Shown piece by piece: positions 33,015-40,635 of a stretch of 56,607 nucleotides of DNA. The stretch covers positions 1 to 56,607 of the forward strand of contig NZ_VCJS01000074.1 in NCBI RefSeq assembly GCF_005893125.1, in the 5' to 3' direction. Under the pieces are notes generated by a model, which worked only from the letters and a program-made list of their open reading frames with translations, ran no database searches and was not told the origin of the DNA. The stretch's first letter is position 1; every line of letters starts with the position of its first letter. The stretch is from Nonomuraea basaltis. Lineage in GTDB: Bacteria > Actinomycetota > Actinomycetes > Streptosporangiales > Streptosporangiaceae. Both the position numbers and the translations under genes were made by a program.

Positions 33015-34409
33015 TCAGTGGTGGTGGGCCGGGGCAGGCACCTGGCGCCTGTCCAGGAACGCCCAGGTGGCCAGGGCGGTCAGCAGGCCCGCGGTGGTGA
33101 GCAGGCCGCCCACCCAGTTGACCGACGTCAGGCCGAGGCCGCCGTCGATGGCCGCGCCGCCGAGGAAGATGCCGATGGCGCTGCCCAGGGTGAAGGCGGA
33201 GATGTTGGCGGCCGAGGCCACGTCCGGTGCGTGTCCCGCGGCATTCATCACGCGCAGCTGCAGCGGGGCGACCACGGCGAAGGCCGCGGTGCCGAAGAGC
33301 AGCATCATGGCGACGGTCGCGGGCTTGCTGTGGATGGCGAACGTCATCGCGAACAATGCGACCGCCAGGGCGGCCAGGGAGCCGATCACCGTGGGCATGA
33401 CGGCCCGGTCGGCGAGCCTGCCGCCCAGGTGGTTGCCGGCGAAGAGGCCGATCCCGAACAGCAGGAGGAGCGGCGTGACCCAGCCCGCCTCGAACCCGGT
33501 CACCTCGGTGATCTGCGGGGCCAGGTAGACGTAGCTGGTGAAGACGCCTCCGTAGCCCAGCATCGTGGTCAGGAGCGCACCCCATACGGCGGGCCGGCGC
33601 AGCGCGGCCAGCTGCTCCCGCATGGACGGGCCCTGGCCGCCGCCGCCCAGGTGAGCGAGCGCGTGCGCGTCCAGCCCCTCGAACTCGGTGCCGGGCTGCG
33701 TGCCGTGCCCGGCGCCGTGCTGCGGACCGTGGCTCCCATCGTGCTGGGCGGCGTGGGTTTGGGCGGGAGCGTGCTCGTGGTGTCCGGCGGCTTGTACGGG
33801 AGCGTGTTCGTGTGCGGCTGGTGCGGGGGCGTGGTCGTGGTGGGCGGCCGGGGCGGTGGTGCGGCCGAGTGAGGCCAGCAGGCCCAGCAGCGCCACCCCG
33901 CCGAACACCACCAGGGTCCAGAACGTGAACCGCCAGCCGAGCGCCTGCCCGACCGCGGCCCCGATCGGCGCGCCGAGAATCGTGGACGCCGTGAGGCCAG
34001 AGAACACGATGGCGACCGCACGCCCCTTGCGCGACGGCTCCACCAGCTCGGCGGCGAACACGGCGGCGATCCCCAGGAACGCCCCGTGGGCCATGGCCGA
34101 CACGATCCGGCCCGCCATGATGGTCCCGTACGCCGGCCCCAGGGCGGACAGCAGGTTGCCCAACAGGAACACGCCGGCGGTCGTCAGCAGCATCGACCGC
34201 CTGCCGAACCTGGTGCCCAGCGCGGTGAACACCGGTGCGCCGATCGCGACGCCGAGGGCGTACACACTTTCCAAGGCGCCGACGGCGCCGATCGTGACGT
34301 TCAGTGCTTCGGCGATCTCGCGGACGACACCGGCGACGATGAACTCGTCGGCGCCCATCGCGAACGCTCCGACGACCATCGCCCAGATCGCCAATGGCAG
34401 CTTTCTCAT
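33015..34409 (-). CDS. MFS transporter with histidine-rich central loop
   Basis: A 464-residue major facilitator (DHA1/AraJ-like: MGADEFIVAGVVREIAEALN, LGTRFGRRSMLL, AMAHGAFLGIAAVFAAELV). The loop between helices 6 and 7 is unusual: 13 histidines in about 48 residues, built on repeated H-x-H-A-P-A/V units, and the C-terminus ends HHH. Such loops bind Zn, Ni, Co or Cu. GGGAG lies before ATG 34409. It is divergent from an ArsR metal sensor and a CDF exporter across a CsoR-like palindrome. Metal transport or metal-regulated export is therefore likely, but the MFS family itself usually moves drugs or sugars. Confidence 0.9.
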   Translation of the reverse strand: MRKLPLAIWAMVVGAFAMGADEFIVAGVVREIAEALNVTIGAVGALESVYALGVAIGAPVFTALGTRFGRRSMLLTTAGVFLLGNLLSALGPAYGTIMAGRIVSAMAHGAFLGIAAVFAAELVEPSRKGRAVAIVFSGLTASTILGAPIGAAVGQALGWRFTFWTLVVFGGVALLGLLASLGRTTAPAAHHDHAPAPAAHEHAPVQAAGHHEHAPAQTHAAQHDGSHGPQHGAGHGTQPGTEFEGLDAHALAHLGGGGQGPSMREQLAALRRPAVWGALLTTMLGYGGVFTSYVYLAPQITEVTGFEAGWVTPLLLLFGIGLFAGNHLGGRLADRAVMPTVIGSLAALAVALFAMTFAIHSKPATVAMMLLFGTAAFAVVAPLQLRVMNAAGHAPDVASAANISAFTLGSAIGIFLGGAAIDGGLGLTSVNWVGGLLTTAGLLTALATWAFLDRRQVPAPAHHH

Positions 34410-34485
34410 CGCAGTCTCCCTTGTGGCAGAGGAGGTCCCGCCGGGACGTCCCGCCCTAGCAGGCATGACGCCCCCCTCAAGCGAT

Positions 34486-34502
34486 ATACCCCCATGGGGT
34501 AT
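34486..34502. promoter_or_regulatory. CsoR-like palindrome between MFS and ArsR genes
   Basis: ATACCCC-CAT-GGGGTAT is a perfect 7-bp inverted repeat with G/C tracts, the form typical of CsoR/RcnR-family operators (for example copper-responsive boxes in Streptomyces). ArsR-family operators usually look different, so either another regulator acts here or this ArsR has an unusual site. Confidence 0.6.
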
Positions 34503-34559
34503 TCCCGGGATTGCGAAGATTTTTGGAAGGACGCCGTTCGCCTCTGTTACGGTGCACAT

Positions 34560-34973
34560 ATGAACAGCTCTTCAGATATGAGGTTGGCGAGCGTGGACGG
34601 CTGTGCGGTCAAGGTGGTCGACGCCGACCGGGTCGAGGCGGTCCGCGAGCGGATGCCCGCCGCCCAGGACGTGGCCGACACGGCGGAGGTCTTCGGCTTG
34701 CTGTCCGATCCGAACCGGCTGCGGCTGCTGGTCGCGCTGCTGGACGGCGAGCTGTGCGTGTGCGATCTCGCGGCGGCGACCGGGCAGAGCGAGTCGGCCG
34801 CGTCCCACGCGCTGCGGCTGCTGCGCGCGCACCGGGTCGTGGCGGCCCGCCGGGCCGGGCGGATGGCGTACTACCGGCTGGCGGATCCGCACGTGCGGAT
34901 GCTGCTCGACCTGGCGCTCGCCCACGCCGAGCACACCCAGCCCATCCACCCCGAACGCGGGGAGGAGCGGTAA
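34560..34973 (+). CDS. ArsR/SmtB-family metal sensor
   Basis: A 137-residue winged-helix repressor (DPNRLRLLVALLDGELCVCDLAAATG, SESAASHALRLLRAHRVV). It has two possible metal sites. The alpha3N-type motif ELCVCD holds Cys66, Cys68 and Asp69, with Cys15 in the N-terminal arm as in CadC. The alpha5 site DPHVRMLLDLALAHAEH gives Asp109, His111, His122 and His125, the exact spacing of the CzrA/SmtB zinc site. Zinc, cadmium or lead would lift repression. Its stop overlaps the start of the CDF gene (TAATG), so the sensor and exporter are coupled. Confidence 0.92.
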   Translation: MNSSSDMRLASVDGCAVKVVDADRVEAVRERMPAAQDVADTAEVFGLLSDPNRLRLLVALLDGELCVCDLAAATGQSESAASHALRLLRAHRVVAARRAGRMAYYRLADPHVRMLLDLALAHAEHTQPIHPERGEER

Positions 34974-35872
34974 TGGGCGCAGGTCACGGGCACGGCCACG
35001 CCGCCGGACGGCACCGCTGGCGCCTCGCGGTCTCGTTCGCGCTGGTCGGCTCCTACTTCGTGGTCGAGCTGGTCTTCGGCCTGCTGTCCGGTTCGCTGTC
35101 GCTGCTCTCTGACGCCGGGCACATGGCCGCCGACGTGGTCACGCTCGGCGCGGCGCTGGTCGCCACCCGGATCGCCACCCGGCCCGACACCACCGGCCGC
35201 CGCAGCTACGGCTCCTACCGGGCCGAGGTGTTCGCGTCGCTGCTGGCCGTGGTGCTCATGCTGGGCGTCGCCTGCTACGTGGTGGCCGAGGCCGTCGGCC
35301 GGATCGGCGGCCCCGCGGAGGTCTCCGCGGGGCCGATGCTGGTCGTGGGCGCCATCGGCCTGGTCGTCAACGTCGTCGCCTTGCTGCTCCTGCGCAAGGG
35401 GGCGGCCGACAGCCTGAACGTCAAGGGCGCCTATCTCGAGGTCGTCGCCGACACCGCAGGATCCGTGGGGGTGATCGTGGCGGGCTGGCTGGTGGCCGCG
35501 ACCGGACAACCCTTGTGGGACACGCTGGGCGCCCTGGCGATCGGCGTCTTCGTGGCCGTGCGCGCCGTCTCGCTCGGGCGGCAGGTCTTCACCGTGCTGG
35601 GCCAGCACGTGCCCGCCGGGGTGGATCCGGCCGCCGTCGCGGCAGACCTGGCGGCCGTCGACGGTGTACGTGACGTGCACGACCTGCACCTGTGGACGCT
35701 CACCTCCGGCATGAACGTCGCCACCGCCCACCTGGTCGCCGGCGACCACGGCGACGCCCACGCCGTCCTGGACCGGGCCCGCGACGTGCTGCGCCGCCGC
35801 CACGACATCGCCCACGCCACGCTCCAGGTCGAGCCGGCCGACCACCGCGGGTGCGACGAACTGGGCTGGTAG
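34973..35872 (+). CDS. Cation diffusion facilitator (CzcD-like) metal exporter
   Basis: A 299-residue CDF with six helices. The N-terminus is His-rich (GHGHGHAAGRH). Helix 2 holds the site SDAGHMAADVV (HxxxD). Helix 5 has EVVADTAGSVGV, so glutamate replaces the usual histidine of the second HxxxD pair, a variant seen in other actinobacterial members as far as I recall. The C-terminal cytoplasmic domain (VRDVHDLHLWTLTSGMNVATAHLV) is the metal-sensing ferredoxin-like fold. GGAGGAG precedes the ATG. It exports Zn/Cd/Co-type ions by proton antiport under control of the upstream sensor. Confidence 0.93.
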   Translation: MGAGHGHGHAAGRHRWRLAVSFALVGSYFVVELVFGLLSGSLSLLSDAGHMAADVVTLGAALVATRIATRPDTTGRRSYGSYRAEVFASLLAVVLMLGVACYVVAEAVGRIGGPAEVSAGPMLVVGAIGLVVNVVALLLLRKGAADSLNVKGAYLEVVADTAGSVGVIVAGWLVAATGQPLWDTLGALAIGVFVAVRAVSLGRQVFTVLGQHVPAGVDPAAVAADLAAVDGVRDVHDLHLWTLTSGMNVATAHLVAGDHGDAHAVLDRARDVLRRRHDIAHATLQVEPADHRGCDELGW

Positions 35873-35930
35873 CCGCCCGATCGCCACCGGCCGGCCGGGG
35901 AGCACGCCGACGGCACCCCGGCCGGACGGG

Positions 35931-36452
35931 TCAGCCGGTGCTTTTGTGGCGCTGGTTGAAGCGGCCGACCTTGGCCCGGTTGCCGCATCCCTCCATCGAG
36001 CACCAGCGGCGGCTGCCGTTCTTGCTCACGTCGAGGAACCACAGCACGCATTGCGGGTTGGCACACTTGCGCACCCGCTCGGGCCGCTCGCCCATCATCC
36101 GCACGAAGTCCGCCGCCGCCACCCAGCCGGCTCGCCAGGCCGGGTCGTCCACGACCACCAGCTCGTACGGCTCCCCGTCCCGCATCCTCGGCCGCCGGGC
36201 GCCCCGATCGAGCACGGCGTTGAGCCGGTCGGGACCCCGGCCTTCGAGCGCGTCGCGCAGCGCGTCACGCGTCTCCACCAGCCGGTCGCGCACCCGCTGG
36301 AGCCCGTCGTCCTCGCCCAGATCGTGATCGGCGAGCCAGGCGCGCACCCCTTCGAGGTCGTCGAACTGGTCGACCAGTGACCCGTGCTCCACCCAGACGG
36401 TGTCCATCAGGTCCAGCGCGACAGGTTCGCCCTTCAGCGGCCGCACCCTCAC
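35931..36452 (-). CDS. CGNR zinc-finger (ABATE) transcription factor
   Basis: A 173-residue protein with the ABATE domain (residues about 1-115) and a C-terminal CGNR zinc finger: CANPQCVLWFLDVSKN and WCSMEGCGNRAK. Proteins of this type are stress-linked transcription factors in bacteria with largely unknown ligands. GTG 36452 has GGGGG five bases upstream; a TTG four codons earlier is less likely. It is divergent from the hydrolase at 36542. Two similar 30-bp repeats lie between them, one ending at its start codon, so autoregulation is likely. Confidence 0.9.
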   Translation of the reverse strand: MRVRPLKGEPVALDLMDTVWVEHGSLVDQFDDLEGVRAWLADHDLGEDDGLQRVRDRLVETRDALRDALEGRGPDRLNAVLDRGARRPRMRDGEPYELVVVDDPAWRAGWVAAADFVRMMGERPERVRKCANPQCVLWFLDVSKNGSRRWCSMEGCGNRAKVGRFNQRHKSTG

Positions 36453-36453
36453 A

Positions 36454-36483
36454 TTAACCCCCAAAGATGGTTTGACGGGTTAT
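36454..36483. promoter_or_regulatory. CGNR-type operator copy 1
   Basis: TTAACC and GGGTTA half-sites with an inner CAAA/TTTGAC pair; 22 of 30 positions match copy 2. It ends two bases before the CGNR start codon on the minus strand, overlapping its ribosome site. Confidence 0.65.
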
Positions 36484-36501
36484 CGATCGTCATGCTATCA
36501 C

Positions 36502-36531
36502 TTAACCATCAAAACAAGTTTGACCGGTTAA
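36502..36531. promoter_or_regulatory. CGNR-type operator copy 2
   Basis: TTAACC and GGTTAA perfect 6-bp arms, 18 bp apart, with CAAA and GTTTGAC inside. Start-to-start distance to copy 1 is 48 bp. It ends 10 bp before the hydrolase ATG, overlapping its AAGGAG ribosome site region. Confidence 0.7.
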
Positions 36532-36541
36532 GGAGTGAGTC

Positions 36542-37402
36542 ATGAGCATGCGCTACCGCACCACGGAGATCGACGGGCTGGACGTCTTCTACCGGGAGGC
36601 CGGTGACCCGTCCGCGCCCACGCTGGTCCTCCTGCACGGCTTTCCCACCTCATCCGTGGCGTACCAGGAGCTGATGGCCGAGCTGTCCGACGAGTTCCAC
36701 CTGATCGCGCCCGACTATCCGGGCTTCGGCCACAGCTCGGCTCCGGCCGCGGAGGAATGGGACTACACCTTCGACCACCTCGCCGACGTGGTGGACCGGC
36801 TGCTGGACACCCTCGGCGTCAGCAAGTACGCGATCTACGTGCACGACTACGGCGCCCCCGTCGGCTTCCGCCTCGCCCTGCGACACCCCGAGCGGATCAC
36901 CGGCATCGTCACCCAGAACGGCAACGCCTACGAAGAGGGACTGACCGGGTTCTGGGAGCCGTTCAAGAAGGCCTGGGCCGACCCGTCCGAGCAGAACACC
37001 GCGGCCCTGCTCGGCTACTACACCAAGGAGGTCACGCGCTGGCAGTACACGCACGGCGTGCGCGACGCCTCGCTCGTCAACCCGGACAAGGCGGCCCTGG
37101 ACCAGGCGGTGCTCGACCGGCCCGGCAGTCACGCCATCCAGCTCGCCCTCTTCCTCGACTACGCCACCAACCCGCCGCAGTACCCGAGGTGGCAGGAGTA
37201 CCTGCGCACCCGGCAGCCCCCGCTGCTGGCCGTCTGGGGCCGTCACGACGAGATCTTCGGGCCGGACGGGGCCCTGGCGTTCGCCCGTGACCTGAAGGAC
37301 GCCCGCATCCAGCTCCTGGACGCCGGCCACTTCGCCCTGGAGACCCGGGGCGCCCAGCTCGCGGCCCTGGTCCGCGACTTCCTCCGCCGCCTGTCGGACT
37401 GA
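36542..37402 (+). CDS. Alpha/beta hydrolase, epoxide hydrolase/haloalkane dehalogenase-like
   Basis: A 286-residue hydrolase: LVLLHGFPTSSVAY (oxyanion HGFP), nucleophile Asp102 in YVHDYGAPVGFRLA, and His263 in LDAGHFALE. An aspartate nucleophile in HDYG is the mark of haloalkane dehalogenases and epoxide hydrolases rather than serine esterases. WGRHDEIFGPDGA supplies the acid. The protein has no signal peptide and so acts inside. AAGGAG precedes the ATG. Control by the divergent CGNR regulator suggests inducible detoxification of an electrophile (inference). Confidence 0.9.
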   Translation: MSMRYRTTEIDGLDVFYREAGDPSAPTLVLLHGFPTSSVAYQELMAELSDEFHLIAPDYPGFGHSSAPAAEEWDYTFDHLADVVDRLLDTLGVSKYAIYVHDYGAPVGFRLALRHPERITGIVTQNGNAYEEGLTGFWEPFKKAWADPSEQNTAALLGYYTKEVTRWQYTHGVRDASLVNPDKAALDQAVLDRPGSHAIQLALFLDYATNPPQYPRWQEYLRTRQPPLLAVWGRHDEIFGPDGALAFARDLKDARIQLLDAGHFALETRGAQLAALVRDFLRRLSD

Positions 37403-37418
37403 CCCTTCTGGAGCTCTC

Positions 37419-37916
37419 ATGACCACTCACGTGCGCCGCCGCGCGGCGGCTCCCCGTACTCCTCTCAAGGAGGTGTTACTGGCCACGGTGGCGGCGCTCG
37501 CGGGGCTGCTGTCGCTGGCCGCCGTCGCCGGCCTCACCGGGCTGGCGCTGTTCGCGCTGCCGTTCGTCGCCTCGGCGGGGCTGGTGGCCCTGGCCCCGGG
37601 CGCGCCCTTCGCGCAGCCGCGCAGCATCCTGCTCGGCCACATCAGTGCCACCGCGGTGGCACTGGCGCTGACCTCGATGACGGGCCCGTCCGTGTGGGCG
37701 GCGGCGGTCGCGGCCGCCCTGTCCACGGCGCCGATGCTGCTGCTGCGCGCCCCGCATCCGCCCGCGGCCGCCACGGCCGCCGTGATCGGGCTCACCGCCC
37801 CGCCGCCCCTGTACCTCGTCACCCCGGTGCTCGTCGCGAGCGTCGTCGTGATCGCGGGCGGCGTGCTGCTCGGCAGGCTCCTGCCCAGCCGCCGCTATCC
37901 GCTCTACTGGCGCTGA
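37419..37916 (+). CDS. HPP-family membrane protein
   Basis: A 165-residue protein with four or five helices and the HPP-family signatures FAQPRSILLGHISAT and RAPHPPAAATAAVIGL. One branch of this family (NrtX/AtHPP-type) moves nitrite; most are uncharacterised. It starts 16 bp after the hydrolase with TGGAG upstream, so it probably shares that transcript. A long hairpin follows its stop. Confidence 0.85.
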   Translation: MTTHVRRRAAAPRTPLKEVLLATVAALAGLLSLAAVAGLTGLALFALPFVASAGLVALAPGAPFAQPRSILLGHISATAVALALTSMTGPSVWAAAVAAALSTAPMLLLRAPHPPAAATAAVIGLTAPPPLYLVTPVLVASVVVIAGGVLLGRLLPSRRYPLYWR

Positions 37917-37940
37917 AGGAGGCGCCGCCGTCGACATGAG

Positions 37941-37982
37941 GGGCTCCCCGCTCGACCTTCCTGCCGGTCGAGCGGGGAGCCC
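37941..37982 (+). terminator. Strong hairpin after the HPP gene
   Basis: GGGCTCCCCGCTCGACC and its exact complement form a 17-bp perfect stem around an 8-base loop, 25 bp after the stop. There is no long T-run, as is common for actinomycete terminators. Confidence 0.8.
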
Positions 37983-38048
37983 TCGCCGCGTCAGCCGGTC
38001 CGTGGCCCGGCTGGCGGCGGCCCATGGCCCGTTGTGACATTCTTTGCC

Positions 38049-38099
38049 CAAGCGCTTGTTTCGATCATGGTGTGGTGTGATCCTGCGTGTAGCGATCAC
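38049..38099. promoter_or_regulatory. Two palindromes upstream of the KstD-like gene
   Basis: CAAGCGCTTG (38049-38058) is a perfect 10-bp palindrome of a TetR-operator form. GTGATC-N11-GATCAC (38077-38099) is a perfect 6-bp inverted repeat. Both lie 84-134 bp before the KstD-like start, in a promoter-like region beginning TTGTGACA near 38033. No regulator gene is adjacent. Confidence 0.5.
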
Positions 38100-38182
38100 C
38101 GCCAACGCCGAGCGCCTCATGGACCGCTTCGTCGCGCCCGTACGCCACGTGAACGCCCCACGACCGAAGGGATCCCCTCGCC

Positions 38183-39967
38183 ATGGCCGATGCGACGCAG
38201 AACCACCGTGCGAACTCCACCCCTGCGGGCCCCAGCCGGCGCACGCTCCTGCGCGGGGCCGCCGTCGCCGGCGGCGCGCTCGTGACGGGCGCGGCGCTGG
38301 GCGGCGGCCCCGCCCGTGCCGAGGTCGAGTACGACGTCGTCGTGGTCGGCGCCGGCGCCGCCGGGATGACCGCGGCGCTGACGGCGGCCAAGCGGGGGCT
38401 GCGTGCCGTCGTGGTGGAGAAGGCGCCGACGTTCGGCGGGTCGGCCGCCCGGTCCGGCGCCGGGATCTGGATCCCGAACAACGAGGTCATCCTCGCCGCC
38501 GGAGTGCCCGACACCCCCGCCAAGGCCGCCGCCTACCTCGCCCGCGTCGTCGGCGGCACGGTGCCCGTCGAGCGGCAGCAGGCGTTCCTCGCCGCCGGCC
38601 CGGCCATGCTCTCGTTCGTGATGCGCAACAGCCCGCTGCGGTTCCGGTTCATGGAGGGCTACTCCGACTACTATCCGGAGTTCCCCGGCGGGATGCCGAA
38701 CGGGCGCTCCGTCGAGCCGGACCAGCTCGACGGCCGCGTCCTCGGCGCGGAGCTGGCCCGGCTGAACCCCTCGTACATCCCCACCCCGGCTGGCATGGTC
38801 ATCTTCAGCGCCGACTACAAGTGGCTGACGCTCAGCGCGGTCAACCCGAAGGGAACGGAGGTGGCCGCCCTCTGCCTGCTGCGGGGCACGGAGGCCGCGC
38901 TGCGCGGCGAGAAGCCGCTGACCATGGGCCAGGCACTGGCCGGCGGCCTGAGGGCCGGTCTGCTCGCGGCCGGCGTGCCGGTGTGGCTGAACACTCCGCT
39001 CGTCGACCTGCACCTCGAAGGCGGCCGCGCGACCGGAGTGGTGGTGTCGAAGAACGGCACGCAGACGCTGATCAAGGCGACCCGCGGCGTCATCGTGGGC
39101 TCGGGCGGGTTCGAGCACAGTGCGGCCATGCGGGCCGAGTTCCAGCGCCAGCCCATCGGGACGAGCTGGACCGTCGGCGCCAAGGAGAACACCGGCGACG
39201 GCATCGAGGCCGGCGAGCGCGCCGGGGCGGCGCTGGAGCTGATGGACGACGCCTGGTGGGGGCCCGCGATCCCGCTGCCCGGCGAGCCGTACTTCTGCCT
39301 GGCCGAGCGCACCCTGCCCGGCTGCATCCTGGTCAACGGCAACGGCGTGCGCTTCGTCAACGAGGGTGCGCCCTACAGCGACGTGGTGCACGTCATGTAC
39401 GACCGCGACACCCCCGCCGCGCGGCACATCCCGGCCTGGCTGATCGTCGACCAGCAGTACCGCAACCGCTACCTGTTCAAGGACGTCGCCCCGCTGCTGC
39501 CGCTGCCCGCCTCCTGGTACGACAGCGGCGCCGTGCACAAGGCGTGGACGATCGAGCAGCTGGCGCAGCGGATCGGCGTGCCGCAGGCGGCGTTGCGCGG
39601 CACGGTCACGCGGTTCAACCAGTTCGCGGTGGCCGGCAAGGACCTCGACTTCCACCGCGGCGACAGCGTGTACGACCGTTACTACGCCGACCCGTACGTC
39701 AAGCCGAACCCGTGCCTGGCGCCCCTGTGGCTGCCGCCGTTCTACGCGTTCAAGATCGTTCCAGGGGATCTCGGGACCAAGGGCGGCATGCGCACGGACG
39801 CGCGGGCGCGCGTGCTGCGCGCGGACGGCTCGGTCATCCCCGGCCTCTACGCCGCCGGCAACGCCAGCGGCGCCGTCATGGGCCACAGCTACGCCGGCGC
39901 CGGCTCCACCCTCGGCCCCGCCATGACCTTCGGATACGTGGCCGCCAACGACATCGCCGGCACGTAA
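38183..39967 (+). CDS. FAD-binding dehydrogenase, 3-ketosteroid delta1-dehydrogenase-like, with Tat-type N-terminus
   Basis: A 594-residue flavoprotein. The N-terminus SRRTLLRGAAVAGGALV looks like a Tat signal. The FAD-binding motif is VVVVGAGAAGMTAALTAAKRG near residue 52, followed by KAPTFGGSAARSGAGIWIPNN, a KstD hallmark, and the C-terminal GLYAAGNASGAVMGHSYAGAGSTLGPAMTFG-type flavin motif (about 555-585). KstD enzymes desaturate ring A of 3-ketosteroids and are normally cytoplasmic, so an exported form is odd. No other steroid genes are nearby; it may act on another cyclic ketone. Confidence 0.87.
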   Translation: MADATQNHRANSTPAGPSRRTLLRGAAVAGGALVTGAALGGGPARAEVEYDVVVVGAGAAGMTAALTAAKRGLRAVVVEKAPTFGGSAARSGAGIWIPNNEVILAAGVPDTPAKAAAYLARVVGGTVPVERQQAFLAAGPAMLSFVMRNSPLRFRFMEGYSDYYPEFPGGMPNGRSVEPDQLDGRVLGAELARLNPSYIPTPAGMVIFSADYKWLTLSAVNPKGTEVAALCLLRGTEAALRGEKPLTMGQALAGGLRAGLLAAGVPVWLNTPLVDLHLEGGRATGVVVSKNGTQTLIKATRGVIVGSGGFEHSAAMRAEFQRQPIGTSWTVGAKENTGDGIEAGERAGAALELMDDAWWGPAIPLPGEPYFCLAERTLPGCILVNGNGVRFVNEGAPYSDVVHVMYDRDTPAARHIPAWLIVDQQYRNRYLFKDVAPLLPLPASWYDSGAVHKAWTIEQLAQRIGVPQAALRGTVTRFNQFAVAGKDLDFHRGDSVYDRYYADPYVKPNPCLAPLWLPPFYAFKIVPGDLGTKGGMRTDARARVLRADGSVIPGLYAAGNASGAVMGHSYAGAGSTLGPAMTFGYVAANDIAGT

Positions 39968-40008
39968 CACTCCGGCCGGGGACGACGCCGTCGCCCTCGC
40001 GCGGTCGG

Positions 40009-40024
40009 TGTAACACTTGCTACA
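40009..40024. promoter_or_regulatory. Inverted repeat with -10 element before the ChrB-N gene
   Basis: TGTAACA-CT-TGCTACA has 7-bp arms with one mismatch. Its right arm overlaps an extended -10 element (TGCTACATT, 40018-40026) placed seven bases before GTG 40034. The gene is therefore probably leaderless and directly blocked by a protein bound here. Confidence 0.55.
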
Positions 40025-40033
40025 TTTGCCAGT

Positions 40034-40597
40034 GTGACGACCGAATCTCCTGTGCGGTGGGTGGTGCTGCTCGTGCGGCTGCCCGCCGGTCCCTCCCGGC
40101 ACCGGGTCGCGGTGTGGCGGGAACTGCGCCGGCTCGGGGCGGTGTCCCTCGGGCAGGGCACCTGGATGGTTCCCGACGTGCCCGTCTTCGCCGACGGCCT
40201 GACCCGTGCCGCGGAGCTCGCCGGCACGGCCGGGGGCGAGGTGGTGGTGCTGGACGCGGCCGGGCGCACGCCCGCCGACTCCGAGCGCCTGCAGGCCATG
40301 TTCACGGCCGCCCGCCGGGAGGACTGGGCCGAGTTCCTCGCCGACTGCGGCAAGTTCGAGGAGGAGCTGGCCAAGGAGATCCGCCAGGCCAAGTTCACGC
40401 TCGCGGAACTGGAGGAGGAGGAGCAGTCCCTGGAGCGGCTGCGGCGCTGGCACCGCGCCCTGACGGCGCGCGACGTGTTCGGCACGCCGGAGGCCGGGCA
40501 GGCCGCCCAGCGGCTGACGGAGTGCGTGGCGGCCTGCGAGGACTACGCCGAACGCGTCTTCGCCGCGCTCCATCAGGCCCCGGGGGAGCCCCGATGA
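40034..40597 (+). CDS. ChrB N-terminal-domain protein
   Basis: A 187-residue protein beginning WVVLLVRLPAGPSRHRVAVWRELRRLGAVSLGQGTWMVP, the opening of ChrB proteins (chromate-resistance regulators), which has a PaaX-like winged-helix feel. The rest is an acidic coiled coil (EEELAKEIRQ, LEEEEQSLERLRRW). The C-terminal catalytic-type ChrB domain is absent. GTG 40034 follows a -10 box, pointing to a leaderless message. It is translationally coupled to an MFS gene downstream, so it may regulate that transporter. No ChrA chromate pump is present. Confidence 0.82.
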   Translation: MTTESPVRWVVLLVRLPAGPSRHRVAVWRELRRLGAVSLGQGTWMVPDVPVFADGLTRAAELAGTAGGEVVVLDAAGRTPADSERLQAMFTAARREDWAEFLADCGKFEEELAKEIRQAKFTLAELEEEEQSLERLRRWHRALTARDVFGTPEAGQAAQRLTECVAACEDYAERVFAALHQAPGEPR

Positions 40598-40635
40598 CCG
40601 CGTCATCGGCATGGGCACCGGACGGACGGCGATGA
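40594..40635 (+). CDS. 13-codon minicistron coupling ChrB-N and MFS genes
   Basis: ATG 40594 overlaps the ChrB-N stop (ATGA, 40594-40597). Its 13-residue frame (MTASSAWAPDGRR) ends at TGA 40633-40635, which overlaps the MFS start (ATGA, 40632-40635). ATGACCGCGTC occurs at both starts, so a 38-bp duplication probably made it. A ribosome finishing ChrB-N could reinitiate twice to reach the transporter. Whether the peptide itself matters is unknown. Confidence 0.5.
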   Translation: MTASSAWAPDGRR

